NCBI RefSeq assembly: GCF_025165815.1
Contig: NZ_JAFFZE010000030.1
Location: 1 to 64,000, forward strand
Reading direction: 5' to 3'
Length of the DNA: 64,000 bases
From: Actinophytocola gossypii
Lineage (GTDB): Bacteria > Actinomycetota > Actinomycetes > Mycobacteriales > Pseudonocardiaceae
Positions 27,071-35,700 of this stretch are shown piece after piece. Numbering within the stretch: the first letter of the stretch is position 1; every line of letters begins with the position of its first letter. The notes beneath the pieces were generated by a model. It made no database searches and had not been told where the DNA came from. It saw nothing but the letters and a program-made list of their open reading frames with translations. The translations under genes were made by a program, and so were the position numbers.

Positions 27071-27540
27071 TGAGGTTCCCCCCGTTGCCCGGACACCTTG
27101 GCGTTGCCCCGGTTCTCCGGACCGTCGTCTGTGGAGTGTCAGGCGGGTTGTTGTAGTTCGTGAAGTCTTTCATACTCGACCGGGGTGAGGTAGCCGAGCT
27201 TGGAGTGGCGTCGTTGTCGGTTGTGGAAGATTTCCAGGTACTGGAAGATTTCGTTGGCTAATTCGGTCCGGGTTTTCCATTTCTTTCGGTCGAGAAGCTC
27301 GGTCTGCAGCTTGGACCAGAATGACTCCATCATCGCGTTGTCGTAGCCAGCCCACGATCTTGCGGCTGAACGCGTCCCGCACGGCGCAGCAGTAGAGTTT
27401 GCCTTCGCGGGTGGGATGCTCGGTGATGTCACACACCCAGAGCAGCCCTCGGTACCAGCCCCGACACCGCGTAACTGCGCTTCGACCCCGAAGCACCCTC
27501 GCCGACCACCGCTGGCCCCACGAACATTGAAACCACCCAG
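27071..27540 (-). mobile_element. Internally deleted IS3-family element
   Basis: It starts at 27071 with the inverted repeat TGAGGTTCCCCCCGTTGCCC. On the minus strand it carries the end of OrfB (MMESFWSKLQTELLDRKKW ... RRHSKLGYLTPVEYERL, stop at 27139). A frameshifted join near 27345 leads to an upstream OrfB piece (WVCDITEHPTREGKLYCCAV, then RDAFSRKIVGW). The segment between the first and last catalytic acidic residues is deleted, so it is inactive. It has the same orientation as the element end at 1-134. Confidence 0.75.
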
Positions 27541-27597
27541 ATGACGTCACCAGACGCGACGTGGTTGATCATCCGGATCGCGCTAGCGTTGCGGCCC

Positions 27598-28041
27598 ATG
27601 GGCCCGCTCGCGATCTCCCACGATTTGTTCGGTCGGCTGCGCCTCGCCGACTTCCTTCCGCCGGGAACGGTGGAGCGGCTGGACGGCTGGGAGTACCTCG
27701 ACCGCTACTGGATCGGCGAGGCATGCGGGTTCACCGAGTGGCTGCGTATCGAGTCCGAACCCGAGGAAGTGCGCTCGATCGCACTCGACCTCGCTGAGCT
27801 GCCCGCGGGCGCGAGCGCCGCCATGCTCGCGACGCTGCGGCTGCCGCTGCGCGCCGGGATGACCCTGCCGGAGATCACCACTGTCCTCGGCCAGCCCGAG
27901 CACACCGAGGTGTTCGTACCTGACCGCGCCAACCACGACTTCCAGGTGGACACCGTCGGCAGCTACACCGTTGGCTGCACGGTGCACGAGGACGACGGCC
28001 TGATCTATCTCACCGTCCACACCACGCCGCTACCCGAGTAG
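27598..28041 (+). CDS. Unrecognised cytoplasmic protein
   Basis: The protein is 147 residues from ATG 27598 (MGPLAISHDLFGRLRLADFL), with no clear ribosome site; the frame is open back to an ATG at 27541 beside the IS3 remnant. Features are a Trp/Tyr-rich part (LDGWEYLDRYWIGEACGFTE) and a C-terminal beta-rich part (LPEITTVLGQPEHTEVFVPD, then YTVGCTVHEDDGLIYLTVHT). No family is recognised. The neighbouring IS may have altered its 5' end. Confidence 0.55.
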   Translation: MGPLAISHDLFGRLRLADFLPPGTVERLDGWEYLDRYWIGEACGFTEWLRIESEPEEVRSIALDLAELPAGASAAMLATLRLPLRAGMTLPEITTVLGQPEHTEVFVPDRANHDFQVDTVGSYTVGCTVHEDDGLIYLTVHTTPLPE

Positions 28042-28268
28042 CGAAGCGCCGCCCGGCATCAGGGCGAGCCGACCCCAACTCGCGTCGACCACCGGCAGTG
28101 CGGTGAACCCACCCGACGCCAACAGTCCGGCAGCCCCGCATGTCCGCGGTCATCGTGGCCACCGGGCCACTCATGACGTCCCGCGCCAGCATCGTGCACC
28201 CGCCTCTCTACGAGGGTTCACCTCGTGCGGTTGGGCTACCCACTGCCGGAGCGGGCGACCCGTTGCCG

Positions 28269-29501
28269 CTAACGGAGTGGGAACCCGAGCTGGCGGCCGG
28301 CATCGCGGAGCTCGTCGCGGACATCGGGGTGGGCGACGTTATCGATGACCTGTTGCGCCTGGTCGCCCGCGTCGCGGCCCCAGACGGTGGCGGTGCCCTG
28401 CTCGCTGACGATGAAGCTGTGCTGGAACGAGGTGACCGGTCCGGCCAGCCGCGGCACGACGGTGGACACGTCGGCCTTGGGGTGCCATGAGGGCAGGGCG
28501 ATGATCGCCTTGCCGCCCGGTGAGTGCAGTGCACCGACCACGAAGTCCGTCTGCCCGCCGAAGCCGGAGTAGATCATTCCGTGCACGCGGCTGGCGTTGG
28601 CCTGGGCGAACAGGTCGACCTGCAGCGCCCCGTTCACCGACACCAGTGTCCGCTGCCGCGCGATCAGCCCGGGGTCGTTGGTCTTCTCCGTGCGCAGCAA
28701 CCGCACCCGCGGGTTGCGGTCCACCCACTCGTACAGCTCAGCGCTGCCGAACACGAACGACGCCGTGACCGGAACGTCGGGGTCCAGCGCGCCGGCCCGC
28801 TCCAGTCCCAGCACACCGTCACTGAACATCTCCGACCACACCGACAGCCCGCGTCGACCGGTCAACGCGGCCAGCACCGCATCCGGGACCGCGCCGATCC
28901 CCAGCTGCAGGCTGGCGCCCTCCAGCACCAGCGACGCCACTCGGTCACCGATCTGTTGGGACACGGTGCTCACCGGCCGCGGCACGGGAGAGGCGAGCGG
29001 AACGTCCACGTCGATGGCGTAGTCGACCTCGTCACAGGCCAGCACCGCATCCCCGTAGAGGTAGGGCATGCGCGGGTTGACCTGGGCGATCACCATGCCG
29101 CCGCGCGCCCGGACCGCCTCGATCGCCGCCGGCAGTACGTTCACCTCCGTCCCCAGTGACACCGTGCCGTCCACGGGCGTGGAGGTGTGCACGAGCACGA
29201 TGTCCGGCGGCAGCGACTGGGACAGCAGGTGCGGCACGAGCGACAGGCGGGACGGGAAGTACCGCAGACTGGTGCGGCCACGCATACCCGCGCCGACGAA
29301 CGGCGTCTCCAGCGTCACCCCCTCGCGGTCCGGCATGCCCGGTTGGGCGTTGAGCACGAACAACCGGTATTCCGCCACCGACTTGTCCAGCACCGCCAAC
29401 CCGTGCGCGGGGGTGGCGAAGTTCCCGCTGACCACCACCCGCGGCACCCCGGCTACCCGGGTCAGCACGGTGGCGAGCTGGGAGTCAGAAAGTGTTCGCA
29501 T
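28269..29501 (-). CDS. Acetyl-CoA hydrolase/CoA-transferase family protein
   Basis: The protein is 410 residues from ATG 29501. It shows the two-domain CoA-transferase pattern of 4-hydroxybutyrate or succinyl-CoA:acetate CoA-transferases: FVGAGMRGRTSLRYFPSRLS, SLGTEVNVLPAAIEA, LQLGIGAVPDAVLAAL, SEMFSDGVLGL, TEKTNDPGLIARQ, and SGFGGQTDFVVGA near the end. Such enzymes move CoA between acyl-CoA and acetate or succinate. It starts 17 bp after the pflA stop, so it is probably the third gene of the pfl operon and would handle acetyl-CoA or acetate formed with formate. The exact substrate cannot be read from sequence. Confidence 0.8.
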   Translation of the reverse strand: MRTLSDSQLATVLTRVAGVPRVVVSGNFATPAHGLAVLDKSVAEYRLFVLNAQPGMPDREGVTLETPFVGAGMRGRTSLRYFPSRLSLVPHLLSQSLPPDIVLVHTSTPVDGTVSLGTEVNVLPAAIEAVRARGGMVIAQVNPRMPYLYGDAVLACDEVDYAIDVDVPLASPVPRPVSTVSQQIGDRVASLVLEGASLQLGIGAVPDAVLAALTGRRGLSVWSEMFSDGVLGLERAGALDPDVPVTASFVFGSAELYEWVDRNPRVRLLRTEKTNDPGLIARQRTLVSVNGALQVDLFAQANASRVHGMIYSGFGGQTDFVVGALHSPGGKAIIALPSWHPKADVSTVVPRLAGPVTSFQHSFIVSEQGTATVWGRDAGDQAQQVIDNVAHPDVRDELRDAGRQLGFPLR

Positions 29502-29517
29502 GACCTCTCGATACCAT

Positions 29518-30243
29518 TCAGGTGGTGATGATTCCGCGCCTGTCGAACCGGTCGCGGACGTGCCGCAGGAGGTCCGGGCCGGGGGGCGGAGTGTGCGCTA
29601 GCGGGAACGGGATACCCAGATCCGCGTACTTGACCGCACCCAGGGTGTGGAACGGCAGGACCTCGACGCGTTCGACGTTGCGCAGCGTGCTGACGAAGGA
29701 CGCGAGCCGGTCGACGTCGTCGGGGTCGTCGGTCAGCCCAGGGACCAGCACGTAGCGGATCCACACCGGTTTGTCCATCGCGGCCAGCCGGCGCGCGAAC
29801 ACCAGTGTCGGTTCGAGGTCCACGGTGGTCAGTCTCCGATAGCGGGCCGGGTCCGAGGACTTGATGTCGAGCAGGACGAGGTCGGTGTCGGCCAGCAGCG
29901 CGTCGGTGGCACGCGCTCCCAGGTACCCGGACGTGTCGAGGGCGGTGTGCAGGCCGAGCTCCTTGACTCGGTGCAGGAGTTCACCCACGAACCTCGGCTG
30001 TAGCAACGGTTCTCCGCCGCTGACGGTGAACCCGCCGCCGGCGACCTCGATGAACCGCCGGTACCTCACCACCTCGCGGAGCAGCTCGTCGACCGTCGTT
30101 CTGCGTCCGTCGCGCATCCGCCAGGTCTCCGGGTTCTGGCAGTACAGGCAGCGCAGCGGACACCCGCTGGTGAACACGACGAACCGCGTTCCGGGTCCGT
30201 CGGTCCCGGTCGAGATGTCCCAGGAGTGGACCGAGCCGGTCAC
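29518..30243 (-). CDS. pflA: Pyruvate formate-lyase activating enzyme (radical SAM)
   Basis: The protein is 241 residues. The radical-SAM cluster motif is [16 protein letters not shown] (CxxxCxxC), followed by the glycine-rich SAM site [15 protein letters not shown] and [13 protein letters not shown]. It uses SAM and a 4Fe-4S cluster to place the glycyl radical on formate acetyltransferase. Its start overlaps the pflB stop by 4 bp, which shows coupling, and length is normal for the family (about 245). Confidence 0.92.
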   Translation of the reverse strand: MTGSVHSWDISTGTDGPGTRFVVFTSGCPLRCLYCQNPETWRMRDGRRTTVDELLREVVRYRRFIEVAGGGFTVSGGEPLLQPRFVGELLHRVKELGLHTALDTSGYLGARATDALLADTDLVLLDIKSSDPARYRRLTTVDLEPTLVFARRLAAMDKPVWIRYVLVPGLTDDPDDVDRLASFVSTLRNVERVEVLPFHTLGAVKYADLGIPFPLAHTPPPGPDLLRHVRDRFDRRGIITT

Positions 30244-32498
30244 AGCGAGTCGTGGAAGGTTCGGTTGACCACGTCCCGCTGTTGCTCCGAGGTCAGGCGG
30301 GTGAAGTGAACCGCGTACCCGGACACCCGGATGGTCAGCTGCGGGTACTTCTCCGGGTGTGCCATGGCGTCCAGCAGGGTTTCCCGGCTCAGCACGTTGG
30401 CGTTGAGGTGGAACCCGCCCGCGTCGACGTAGCCGTCCAGGATGCCGACGAGGTTGGTGATCTGCTCCTCCCTCGTGCGGCCGAGCCCGGCCGGTGTGAT
30501 GGTGGCGGTGAGCGAGATCCCGTCCTGCGCCTGGTCGTACGGCAGCTTGGCCACCGACAGCGCCGCGGCCACGAGGCCGTGCGAGTCACGGCCGTTCATC
30601 GGGTTGGCGCCAGGGGCGAACGGCTCACCGGCCCGGCGGCCGTCCGGGGTGTTGCCGGTGTGCTTGCCGTACACCACGTTCGAGGTGATGGTGAGCACCG
30701 ACTGGGTGTGGACCGCGTCGCGGTAGGCGGGGTAGCGTCGCACCTTCGCCATGAAGTCCTCGACGATCTCCACGGCGAGGTCGTCGACCCGATCGTCGTT
30801 GTTGCCGTATCGCGGGAAGTCACCCTCGACGGCGTAGTCGACGGCGAGACCGCTCTCGTCCCGGACGACCCTGACCCGCGCGTGTTTCACCGCCGAGAGG
30901 CTGTCGGCAACGATCGAGAGCCCGGCGATTCCACAGCCCAGCAGCCGCTGTACGGGGTGGTCGTGCAGCGCCATCTCGATGCGCTCGTAGGAGTACCTGT
31001 CGTGCATGTAGTGGATGATGTTCAGCGCGTCCACATAGGTCTTCGCCAGCCAGTCGGTCATGCGGTCGAAGGCCGTTCGCAGTTCGGCGTAGTCGAGGTA
31101 GTCGCCCTCGAGCGGCGGAAACGCCGGCGTGACCTGCTCACCGGTCACCTCGTCCCGGCCGCCGTTGATCGCGTACAGCAACGCCTTGGCCAGGTTGGCC
31201 CTCGCGCCGAAGAACTGCATCTGCTTGCCCACCCGCATGGCCGACACGCAGCAGGCGATCGCGGCGTCGTCGCCGAACCGCGGCCGGATCAGCTCGTCGC
31301 TCTCGTACTGGATCGAACTCGTGTCGATCGACACCCGGGCACAGAATCGCTTGAACCCGGCCGGCAGCCGCGGCGACCAGAGCACGGTCAGGTTGGGCTC
31401 GGGCGCTGGGCCGAGGTTGTAGAGGGTTTGCAGGAACCGGAAGCTGTTGCGCGTCACCAGCGTCCGGCCGTCCTCGTCGATGCCGCCGATCGTCTCGGTC
31501 ACCCAGGTCGGGTCCCCGGAGAACAGCTCGTCGTAGGCGGGCGTACGCAGGAACCGCACTATCCGCAGTTTGATGACCAGGTCGTCGACCAGCTCCTGTG
31601 CGTCTACTTCGGACAGGAGGCCGGTGTTCAGGTCGCGGTTCAGGTAGATGTCGAGAAACGTGGATATCCGGCCGATGGACATGGCCGCACCGTTCTGCTC
31701 CTTCGTCGCGGCCAGATAGGCGTAGTACAGCCACTGCACCGCTTCCCGCGCCGTACCCGCCGGGCGCGCGATGTCGTCGCCGTAGGCCGCGGCCATCTGC
31801 CGCAGCTCGTCGAGCGCGCGGATCTGCTCGGCCAGCTCCTCCCGGTCCCGGATGACCGCCTCGGTCGAGCGCACCGCGTCGAGCCGGGCCCGCTCGGCCC
31901 GCTTCGCCGCCACCAACCGGTCGACCCCGTACAACGCGACCCTGCGGTAGTCGCCGATGATTCGGCCGCGCCCGTAGGCGTCCGGCAGCCCGGTGATGAT
32001 CCCGGCACGGCGGGCGCGTTTGATCTCCTCGGTGTACGCGTCGAACACGCCGTCGTTGTGGCACTTGCGGTACTTGGTGAAGATCTCCCTCACTGCCGGG
32101 TCCAGCTCGTGGCCGTAGGCGGCCAGGCCGGCCTCCACCATCCGCAGCCCGCCCGCCGGCATGATCGCCCGCTTCAACGGCGCGTCGGTCTGCAGCCCGA
32201 CCACCAGCTCACGCGAGCGGTCGATGAACCCCGGCGCGTGCGCGGTGATCGACGACGGCGTCGCACGGTCCACGTCCAGCACACCCCGGCGGTGTTCCTC
32301 GACGAACAACGCCTCGAGCCGTGCCCACAACGACCTGGTCCGCTCCGTCGGCCCTACCAGGAACTCCGCGCCACCCTCGTACGGGGTGTGGTTGTCCCGC
32401 ACAAAGCCACGAACGTCGACCTCGTCCCGCCACCGCCCACCGCGGAAGCCCGACCACTCCGGGGGCTCCACGGTCGACTCGATCACCGGTGCGACCAT
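30240..32498 (-). CDS. pflB: Formate C-acetyltransferase (pyruvate formate-lyase)
   Basis: The protein is 752 residues from ATG 32498, which has AGGAGGG nine bases upstream. The catalytic cysteine pair is at 416-417 in [20 protein letters not shown]. The glycyl-radical loop RVSGYAVHF places the radical on Gly727 near the C-terminus. Full-length PFL is about 760 residues, so it is complete. It converts pyruvate plus CoA to acetyl-CoA plus formate under low oxygen. Its promoter region, shared with a divergent small gene, contains four near matches to the DosR box. Confidence 0.95.
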   Translation of the reverse strand: MVAPVIESTVEPPEWSGFRGGRWRDEVDVRGFVRDNHTPYEGGAEFLVGPTERTRSLWARLEALFVEEHRRGVLDVDRATPSSITAHAPGFIDRSRELVVGLQTDAPLKRAIMPAGGLRMVEAGLAAYGHELDPAVREIFTKYRKCHNDGVFDAYTEEIKRARRAGIITGLPDAYGRGRIIGDYRRVALYGVDRLVAAKRAERARLDAVRSTEAVIRDREELAEQIRALDELRQMAAAYGDDIARPAGTAREAVQWLYYAYLAATKEQNGAAMSIGRISTFLDIYLNRDLNTGLLSEVDAQELVDDLVIKLRIVRFLRTPAYDELFSGDPTWVTETIGGIDEDGRTLVTRNSFRFLQTLYNLGPAPEPNLTVLWSPRLPAGFKRFCARVSIDTSSIQYESDELIRPRFGDDAAIACCVSAMRVGKQMQFFGARANLAKALLYAINGGRDEVTGEQVTPAFPPLEGDYLDYAELRTAFDRMTDWLAKTYVDALNIIHYMHDRYSYERIEMALHDHPVQRLLGCGIAGLSIVADSLSAVKHARVRVVRDESGLAVDYAVEGDFPRYGNNDDRVDDLAVEIVEDFMAKVRRYPAYRDAVHTQSVLTITSNVVYGKHTGNTPDGRRAGEPFAPGANPMNGRDSHGLVAAALSVAKLPYDQAQDGISLTATITPAGLGRTREEQITNLVGILDGYVDAGGFHLNANVLSRETLLDAMAHPEKYPQLTIRVSGYAVHFTRLTSEQQRDVVNRTFHDSL

Positions 32499-32553
32499 CA
32501 GACACTGCCCTCCTCTGTCGTTCCTGGGATCCACCATCCCTGAATCGATGCAC

Positions 32554-32660
32554 GGGACCCAGGGACCAGCGTCGTGACCACGCGTTACCAAGGTCCCTGT
32601 GACCGACTTCCGTCCCGTCCCGGCAGGAACCTTCGACCGACCGGCGGCGACCAACGGCTC
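32554..32660. promoter_or_regulatory. Cluster of four DosR/DevR-like boxes between pflB and a divergent gene
   Basis: Compared with the hypoxia box GGGACTTTNGTCCC and its variants, I see GGGACCCAGGGACC (32554-32567), CCGACTTCCGTCCC (32603-32616), GGAACCTTCGACCG (32626-32639) and GCGACCAACGGCTC (32647-32660). Each has about 12 of 14 positions. Multiple boxes in a divergent region are normal for dormancy-regulon promoters. Binding is inferred. Confidence 0.5.
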
Positions 32661-32757
32661 CCTGGGTCGCGTTCCAACGCCCGTGTGCGAGACCGGTCGA
32701 GAAGAGGAGCGTTGATGCCGACAGGGAACCCACCCGCTCGGCCCTCAGGAGTTCGTC

Positions 32758-32958
32758 ATGAACGGCACCATCGCTACCCCCACCGTCGACCTGTTCCGCA
32801 CCAACGACAGCTGCGACCGCTGCAGCGCGCAAGCCAGGGTTCTGGTCCTGTTCAACACCGGCGGCGAGTTGGTCTTCTGCCGGCACCACGCCCGCCGGTT
32901 CCGCTCGGCGCTGGAGCCCATCGCCCTGGTCATCGAGCGCGACCCCGAACAGGTGTAG
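32758..32958 (+). CDS. Small zinc-ribbon-like protein (DUF7455-type)
   Basis: The protein is 66 residues from ATG 32758, with AGGAG a few bases upstream. It contains NDSCDRCSAQARVLVLFNTG ... LVFCRHHARRF, a CxxC plus CxHH arrangement suited to binding one metal ion. Small proteins of this form are common in actinobacteria, often annotated DUF7455; function is unknown. It faces pflB across the DosR-like box cluster. Confidence 0.75.
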   Translation: MNGTIATPTVDLFRTNDSCDRCSAQARVLVLFNTGGELVFCRHHARRFRSALEPIALVIERDPEQV

Positions 32959-33087
32959 ACCCCGGGCCGGAACGAACGTGGAACGATGACGACGGGCCTC
33001 CGGCGCTCGGAACGGTGTGGACCGCCGGGCTCGAGCAGGACCTCTGCCGGCCCCGCTCCCGCGGTTCCGGGGTTCCGCGGAAGGCCG

Positions 33088-33951
33088 TCATGCTTCTCCC
33101 CCGACGAGATGGGTGTGGCTGTCGGAGCGCGACCGAGCGACGACCACAGGGCAGCCGCTGCGGCGGATGAGGTAACGGCTCACCGAGCCGAACAGGGTCG
33201 AGGCCAGCCGGCCACGCCCGCGCGAACCGAGCACGAGGAGGGCGGCTCGGCGCGAGTGCGTGGCCAGCACGTCCGCCGGGTCCCCGCGGACGGTCACCTC
33301 GGACACCGAGACCGCGGGGTGCAGCGCGCCGAAGCCCAGCACCATCAGGTGGTGCTCGTGCTCCGAGGTGTCGGGGAGCCGCCCGTCCGGCAGGCACCGC
33401 AGCACACGTAACGGACGGTGCGCGCGCTGTGCGGCGGCGAACGCGTAGGCGAGGGCGGCCAGCGAGGTGCCCGGCTGGTCGATGGCCGCCAGCACAGGTG
33501 CGTCGGCGGTGGTGGGCGGCACCGTCTTCGGCACCACGGCGAGCGGGCAGGGCGAGGTGGTCAGCAGCGTGCCGGGCACGGATCCGGACATCGCCTCGGC
33601 GAACGGGCTCCGGTCGTCGGCGCCCACCACCAGCAGGTCGGCCGACTCGCCGTGGTCGGGTAGCACGTCGGTCGGCGCACCGTCCGTCGTCTCGGCGGTG
33701 ACACCCAGCTCCGGGTGGGCGCTCTTCGCCTCGCGGGTCGCCCGTGTCAACCGATGCCGCGCCCGCTCGTGGATAGCCGCCGTGGAGTTCGATGGCAGAT
33801 GCCGTTCCAGGTCGGTGGCGGGTGGTACGGCGGTGACCAGACGCAGCTCGGCGCCCCGGGCCGCGGCCTCCGCCGCGGCCCAGCGAACCATGGGAAGCCG
33901 TTCGTCTACCGTGGACACGCCGACGAGGACCCGGTCGTGGTCGGGTCTCAC
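33088..33951 (-). CDS. Tandem-domain universal stress protein
   Basis: The protein is 287 residues from GTG 33951, with GGGAGG seven bases upstream. It has two Usp domains: the first runs from DHDRVLVGVSTVDERLPMV to GTLLTTSPCPLAVVP, and the second from APVLAAIDQPGTSLAA to a strong ATP-loop ending LLVLGSRGRGRLASTLFGSV ... SGCPVVVARS. Tandem Usps are typical members of the actinobacterial dormancy regulon and bind ATP. Its GTG overlaps the stop of the 54-codon gene upstream. Confidence 0.85.
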   Translation of the reverse strand: MRPDHDRVLVGVSTVDERLPMVRWAAAEAAARGAELRLVTAVPPATDLERHLPSNSTAAIHERARHRLTRATREAKSAHPELGVTAETTDGAPTDVLPDHGESADLLVVGADDRSPFAEAMSGSVPGTLLTTSPCPLAVVPKTVPPTTADAPVLAAIDQPGTSLAALAYAFAAAQRAHRPLRVLRCLPDGRLPDTSEHEHHLMVLGFGALHPAVSVSEVTVRGDPADVLATHSRRAALLVLGSRGRGRLASTLFGSVSRYLIRRSGCPVVVARSRSDSHTHLVGGEA

Positions 33952-34112
33952 CGCTGTTCCTCCCTGTGGGCCACCGCGATCGGGCATTCGGCGTGGTGCG
34001 ACACGGACTGGCTCACGATCAGCTGCGCGCCGGCGCCCTGCTTCGGCCAGTCCCGGTCGACGATCGTGCGCACCTCGACGATCGACGGCTGTTCGGCGGA
34101 GAGAGGTGTCAT
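33948..34112 (-). CDS. Very short universal-stress-protein remnant
   Basis: 54 codons from ATG 34112 (with GGAGGA eight bases upstream): MTPLSAEQPSIVEVRTIVDR, then KQGAGAQLIVSQSVSHHAEC and PIAVAHREEQR. The ending matches the last strand of a Usp domain, while the core of the domain is missing. The same frame is open back to a GTG at 34274 coupled to the DUF1918 stop. It overlaps the tandem Usp gene by 4 bp and may be kept for translational coupling. Confidence 0.5.
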   Translation of the reverse strand: MTPLSAEQPSIVEVRTIVDRDWPKQGAGAQLIVSQSVSHHAECPIAVAHREEQR

Positions 34113-34270
34113 GACCCGTCCTCCTCCGATGACGTGCCGACGCGGCAGCAGAACCTGCGGAAACCCAGGACTTTCGACCGAGCCCGAGCGGGCCTCCGGC
34201 AACTGGAGCGGCGGGGTGACCGGGGACTGGACCAGCAGGATCTCCTCGCGCAGCGAGTTCGAACCGCCGT

Positions 34271-34540
34271 TCACGACCGCCTCCGGTGTTCGAGGATCTC
34301 CCGCTGGACATGGGCGGCCCGGTCCGCCGCTCGCGAGTTCCTGTCCTCCAGCTCTCCCGCGATCACCACGTGGGCGTCCGGGCCGGGGAAGACCAGCGCC
34401 TGGCGACCGGTGTCCAGCCACCGCACGCGGTAGGGCGGCGCGCCGTCGGGTAACGAGACCTCCTCGATCCGGCCGCGTCGGGCCTCGCGTTCGGTGTTGG
34501 CCTGCTCGACGACGAGCCAGTCACCTGGTTGGGCGCGCAT
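34271..34540 (-). CDS. DUF1918 protein
   Basis: The protein is 89 residues from ATG 34540. It matches the DUF1918 pattern: MRAQPGDWLVVEQANTERE, then APPYRVRWLDTGRQALVFPG and PDAHVV. DUF1918 proteins are small SH3-like barrels often found with dormancy or stress genes in actinobacteria; their role is unknown. It is the first gene of the minus-strand Usp group and lies across a DosR-like box from the plus-strand Usp gene. Confidence 0.85.
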   Translation of the reverse strand: MRAQPGDWLVVEQANTEREARRGRIEEVSLPDGAPPYRVRWLDTGRQALVFPGPDAHVVIAGELEDRNSRAADRAAHVQREILEHRRRS

Positions 34541-34687
34541 CGTCCGACCTCCCGCCTGGGCGTTCCGCTTTATCGCTCTCCATGGTCGGGAGTACGACGG
34601 CGCCCCGGCAGGGCACCAAGTCACCGGAGCGAGGGCCGTACGCACTCGGATCAGCACGCCGTCGACGACCGCCGACACCGAACTCGT

Positions 34688-34701
34688 GGGACCAACGCCC
34701 C
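34688..34701. promoter_or_regulatory. DosR/DevR-like box
   Basis: GGGACCAACGCCCC closely follows the palindrome GGGACYWWNGNCCC. It sits in the divergent region, 57 bp before the Usp gene at 34758 and about 150 bp before the DUF1918 gene. Confidence 0.5.
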
Positions 34702-34757
34702 TGCCCGGCGAGCGGTTCGCGGCGGACGGTTGACGGAGCAGAGGAAGGAGCACAGCG

Positions 34758-35237
34758 ATGACCCGCAAGCACAACGACAGTCCGGGCATCGTCGTCGGTG
34801 TGGACGGCTCGGCCGCGAGCGCGGCGGCGCTGCGCTGGGCACTGGCCCGGGCGGCGACCGACCACGAGACGGTCACCGCCGTCGAGGTCCAGCCGATCGA
34901 GCGGTTCCTGCCCGGAACCTCCTACGCCCCAGCGCCCTACGGGACAGCGCCACCGGCGGAGCGGTTGCACAGCCGCCTGCACGAGACAGTCGCCCCGGCG
35001 GTCGCGGCGGTGCGCAACGCTCCGGAGGTGATCGAGACACACCTGCACGGCGACCCGGCGGCCGAGCTCGTCCGGACCGCCGAGAACGCCTCGATGCTCG
35101 TCCTGGGCCACACCCCGCACCGCCGGATCACCGAGTTCCTGCTGGGCCGGGTGACCGCGGAATGTCTCCGCCGTTCCGGCATCCCGGTCGTCCTCGTGCC
35201 GGCGGGTCGAACGGTCCGCGGACCAGAAGCCGGATGA
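34758..35237 (+). CDS. Single-domain universal stress protein
   Basis: The protein is 159 residues from ATG 34758, with GGAAGGAG upstream. It has the Usp fold markers GIVVGVDGSAASAAALRWAL at the start and ASMLVLGHTPHRRITEFLLG, then SGIPVVLVPAG near the end. The usual ATP-loop G-x2-G-x9-G(S/T) is altered (GHTPHRR), so nucleotide binding may be changed. Its promoter carries a DosR-like box. Confidence 0.85.
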   Translation: MTRKHNDSPGIVVGVDGSAASAAALRWALARAATDHETVTAVEVQPIERFLPGTSYAPAPYGTAPPAERLHSRLHETVAPAVAAVRNAPEVIETHLHGDPAAELVRTAENASMLVLGHTPHRRITEFLLGRVTAECLRRSGIPVVLVPAGRTVRGPEAG

Positions 35238-35401
35238 CGGGCCGTGCGTCGCCCCGGCCGGACCGCGCGGTGACGGACACGACCTTGCATTCCGTCATCG
35301 GCCGCGACCGCCTCGGTCCGGCCGACACCAGCGGGGTTGCTGTGCGTCCACACGGGCCTGGCCAACCGCGGGCACTCGGACCGCGTCGAAGGATGTCGGC
35401 A

Positions 35402-35415
35402 GGGACTTCGGACCC
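35402..35415. promoter_or_regulatory. DosR/DevR-like box, best-matching form upstream of the nitroreductase unit
   Basis: GGGACTTCGGACCC is a near-perfect match to the hypoxia box variant GGGACTTNNGACCC. It lies 71 bp upstream of the flavodoxin-like fragment and about 280 bp before the nitroreductase. Confidence 0.6.
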
Positions 35416-35472
35416 GGCAGGTCGGGAAGTACGCCACTCCCCGCCAGCGATGTCGACGGCCACGGTGGTGCC

Positions 35473-35700
35473 ATGACACGGGTACTGGTGACCGTGGCGA
35501 GCAGGACGGGCTCGCCCGGCGAGATCACCGAGGTGATCGGGCCACGAGTGGCGGCCGTCGCCATCCTCGACGGAGGCCTGGAACGCCGGCAGCCGGGCGA
35601 CGCGCGGGACTGTGGCGAGATCTCCGCCTTGGCCGGCCACACCGCTGACGCGCTGCTGGCCCGGCAGACCCCTCGACCACCTTCAGGAGGTGCCCGATGA
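35473..35700 (+). CDS. Internally deleted flavodoxin-domain remnant
   Basis: The 75 residues begin MTRVLVTVASRTGSPGEITE, the first strand and FMN-phosphate loop of a HemG-type flavodoxin. They continue directly to GDARDCGEISALAGHTADAL, which resembles the last helix of the same family. The middle about 90 residues are missing, so it cannot bind FMN normally. Its end overlaps the nitroreductase start (ATGA), and it may remain as a leader cistron. Confidence 0.5.
   Translation: MTRVLVTVASRTGSPGEITEVIGPRVAAVAILDGGLERRQPGDARDCGEISALAGHTADALLARQTPRPPSGGAR

Noticed and set aside
30252-32543. A 763-codon plus-strand open frame
   Set aside because: It is antisense to pflB, which has all catalytic motifs; the composition is typical of a shadow frame.
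35360-35380. A further DosR box at GGCACTCGGACC
   Set aside because: The half-sites are one base too close compared with the 14-bp palindrome.
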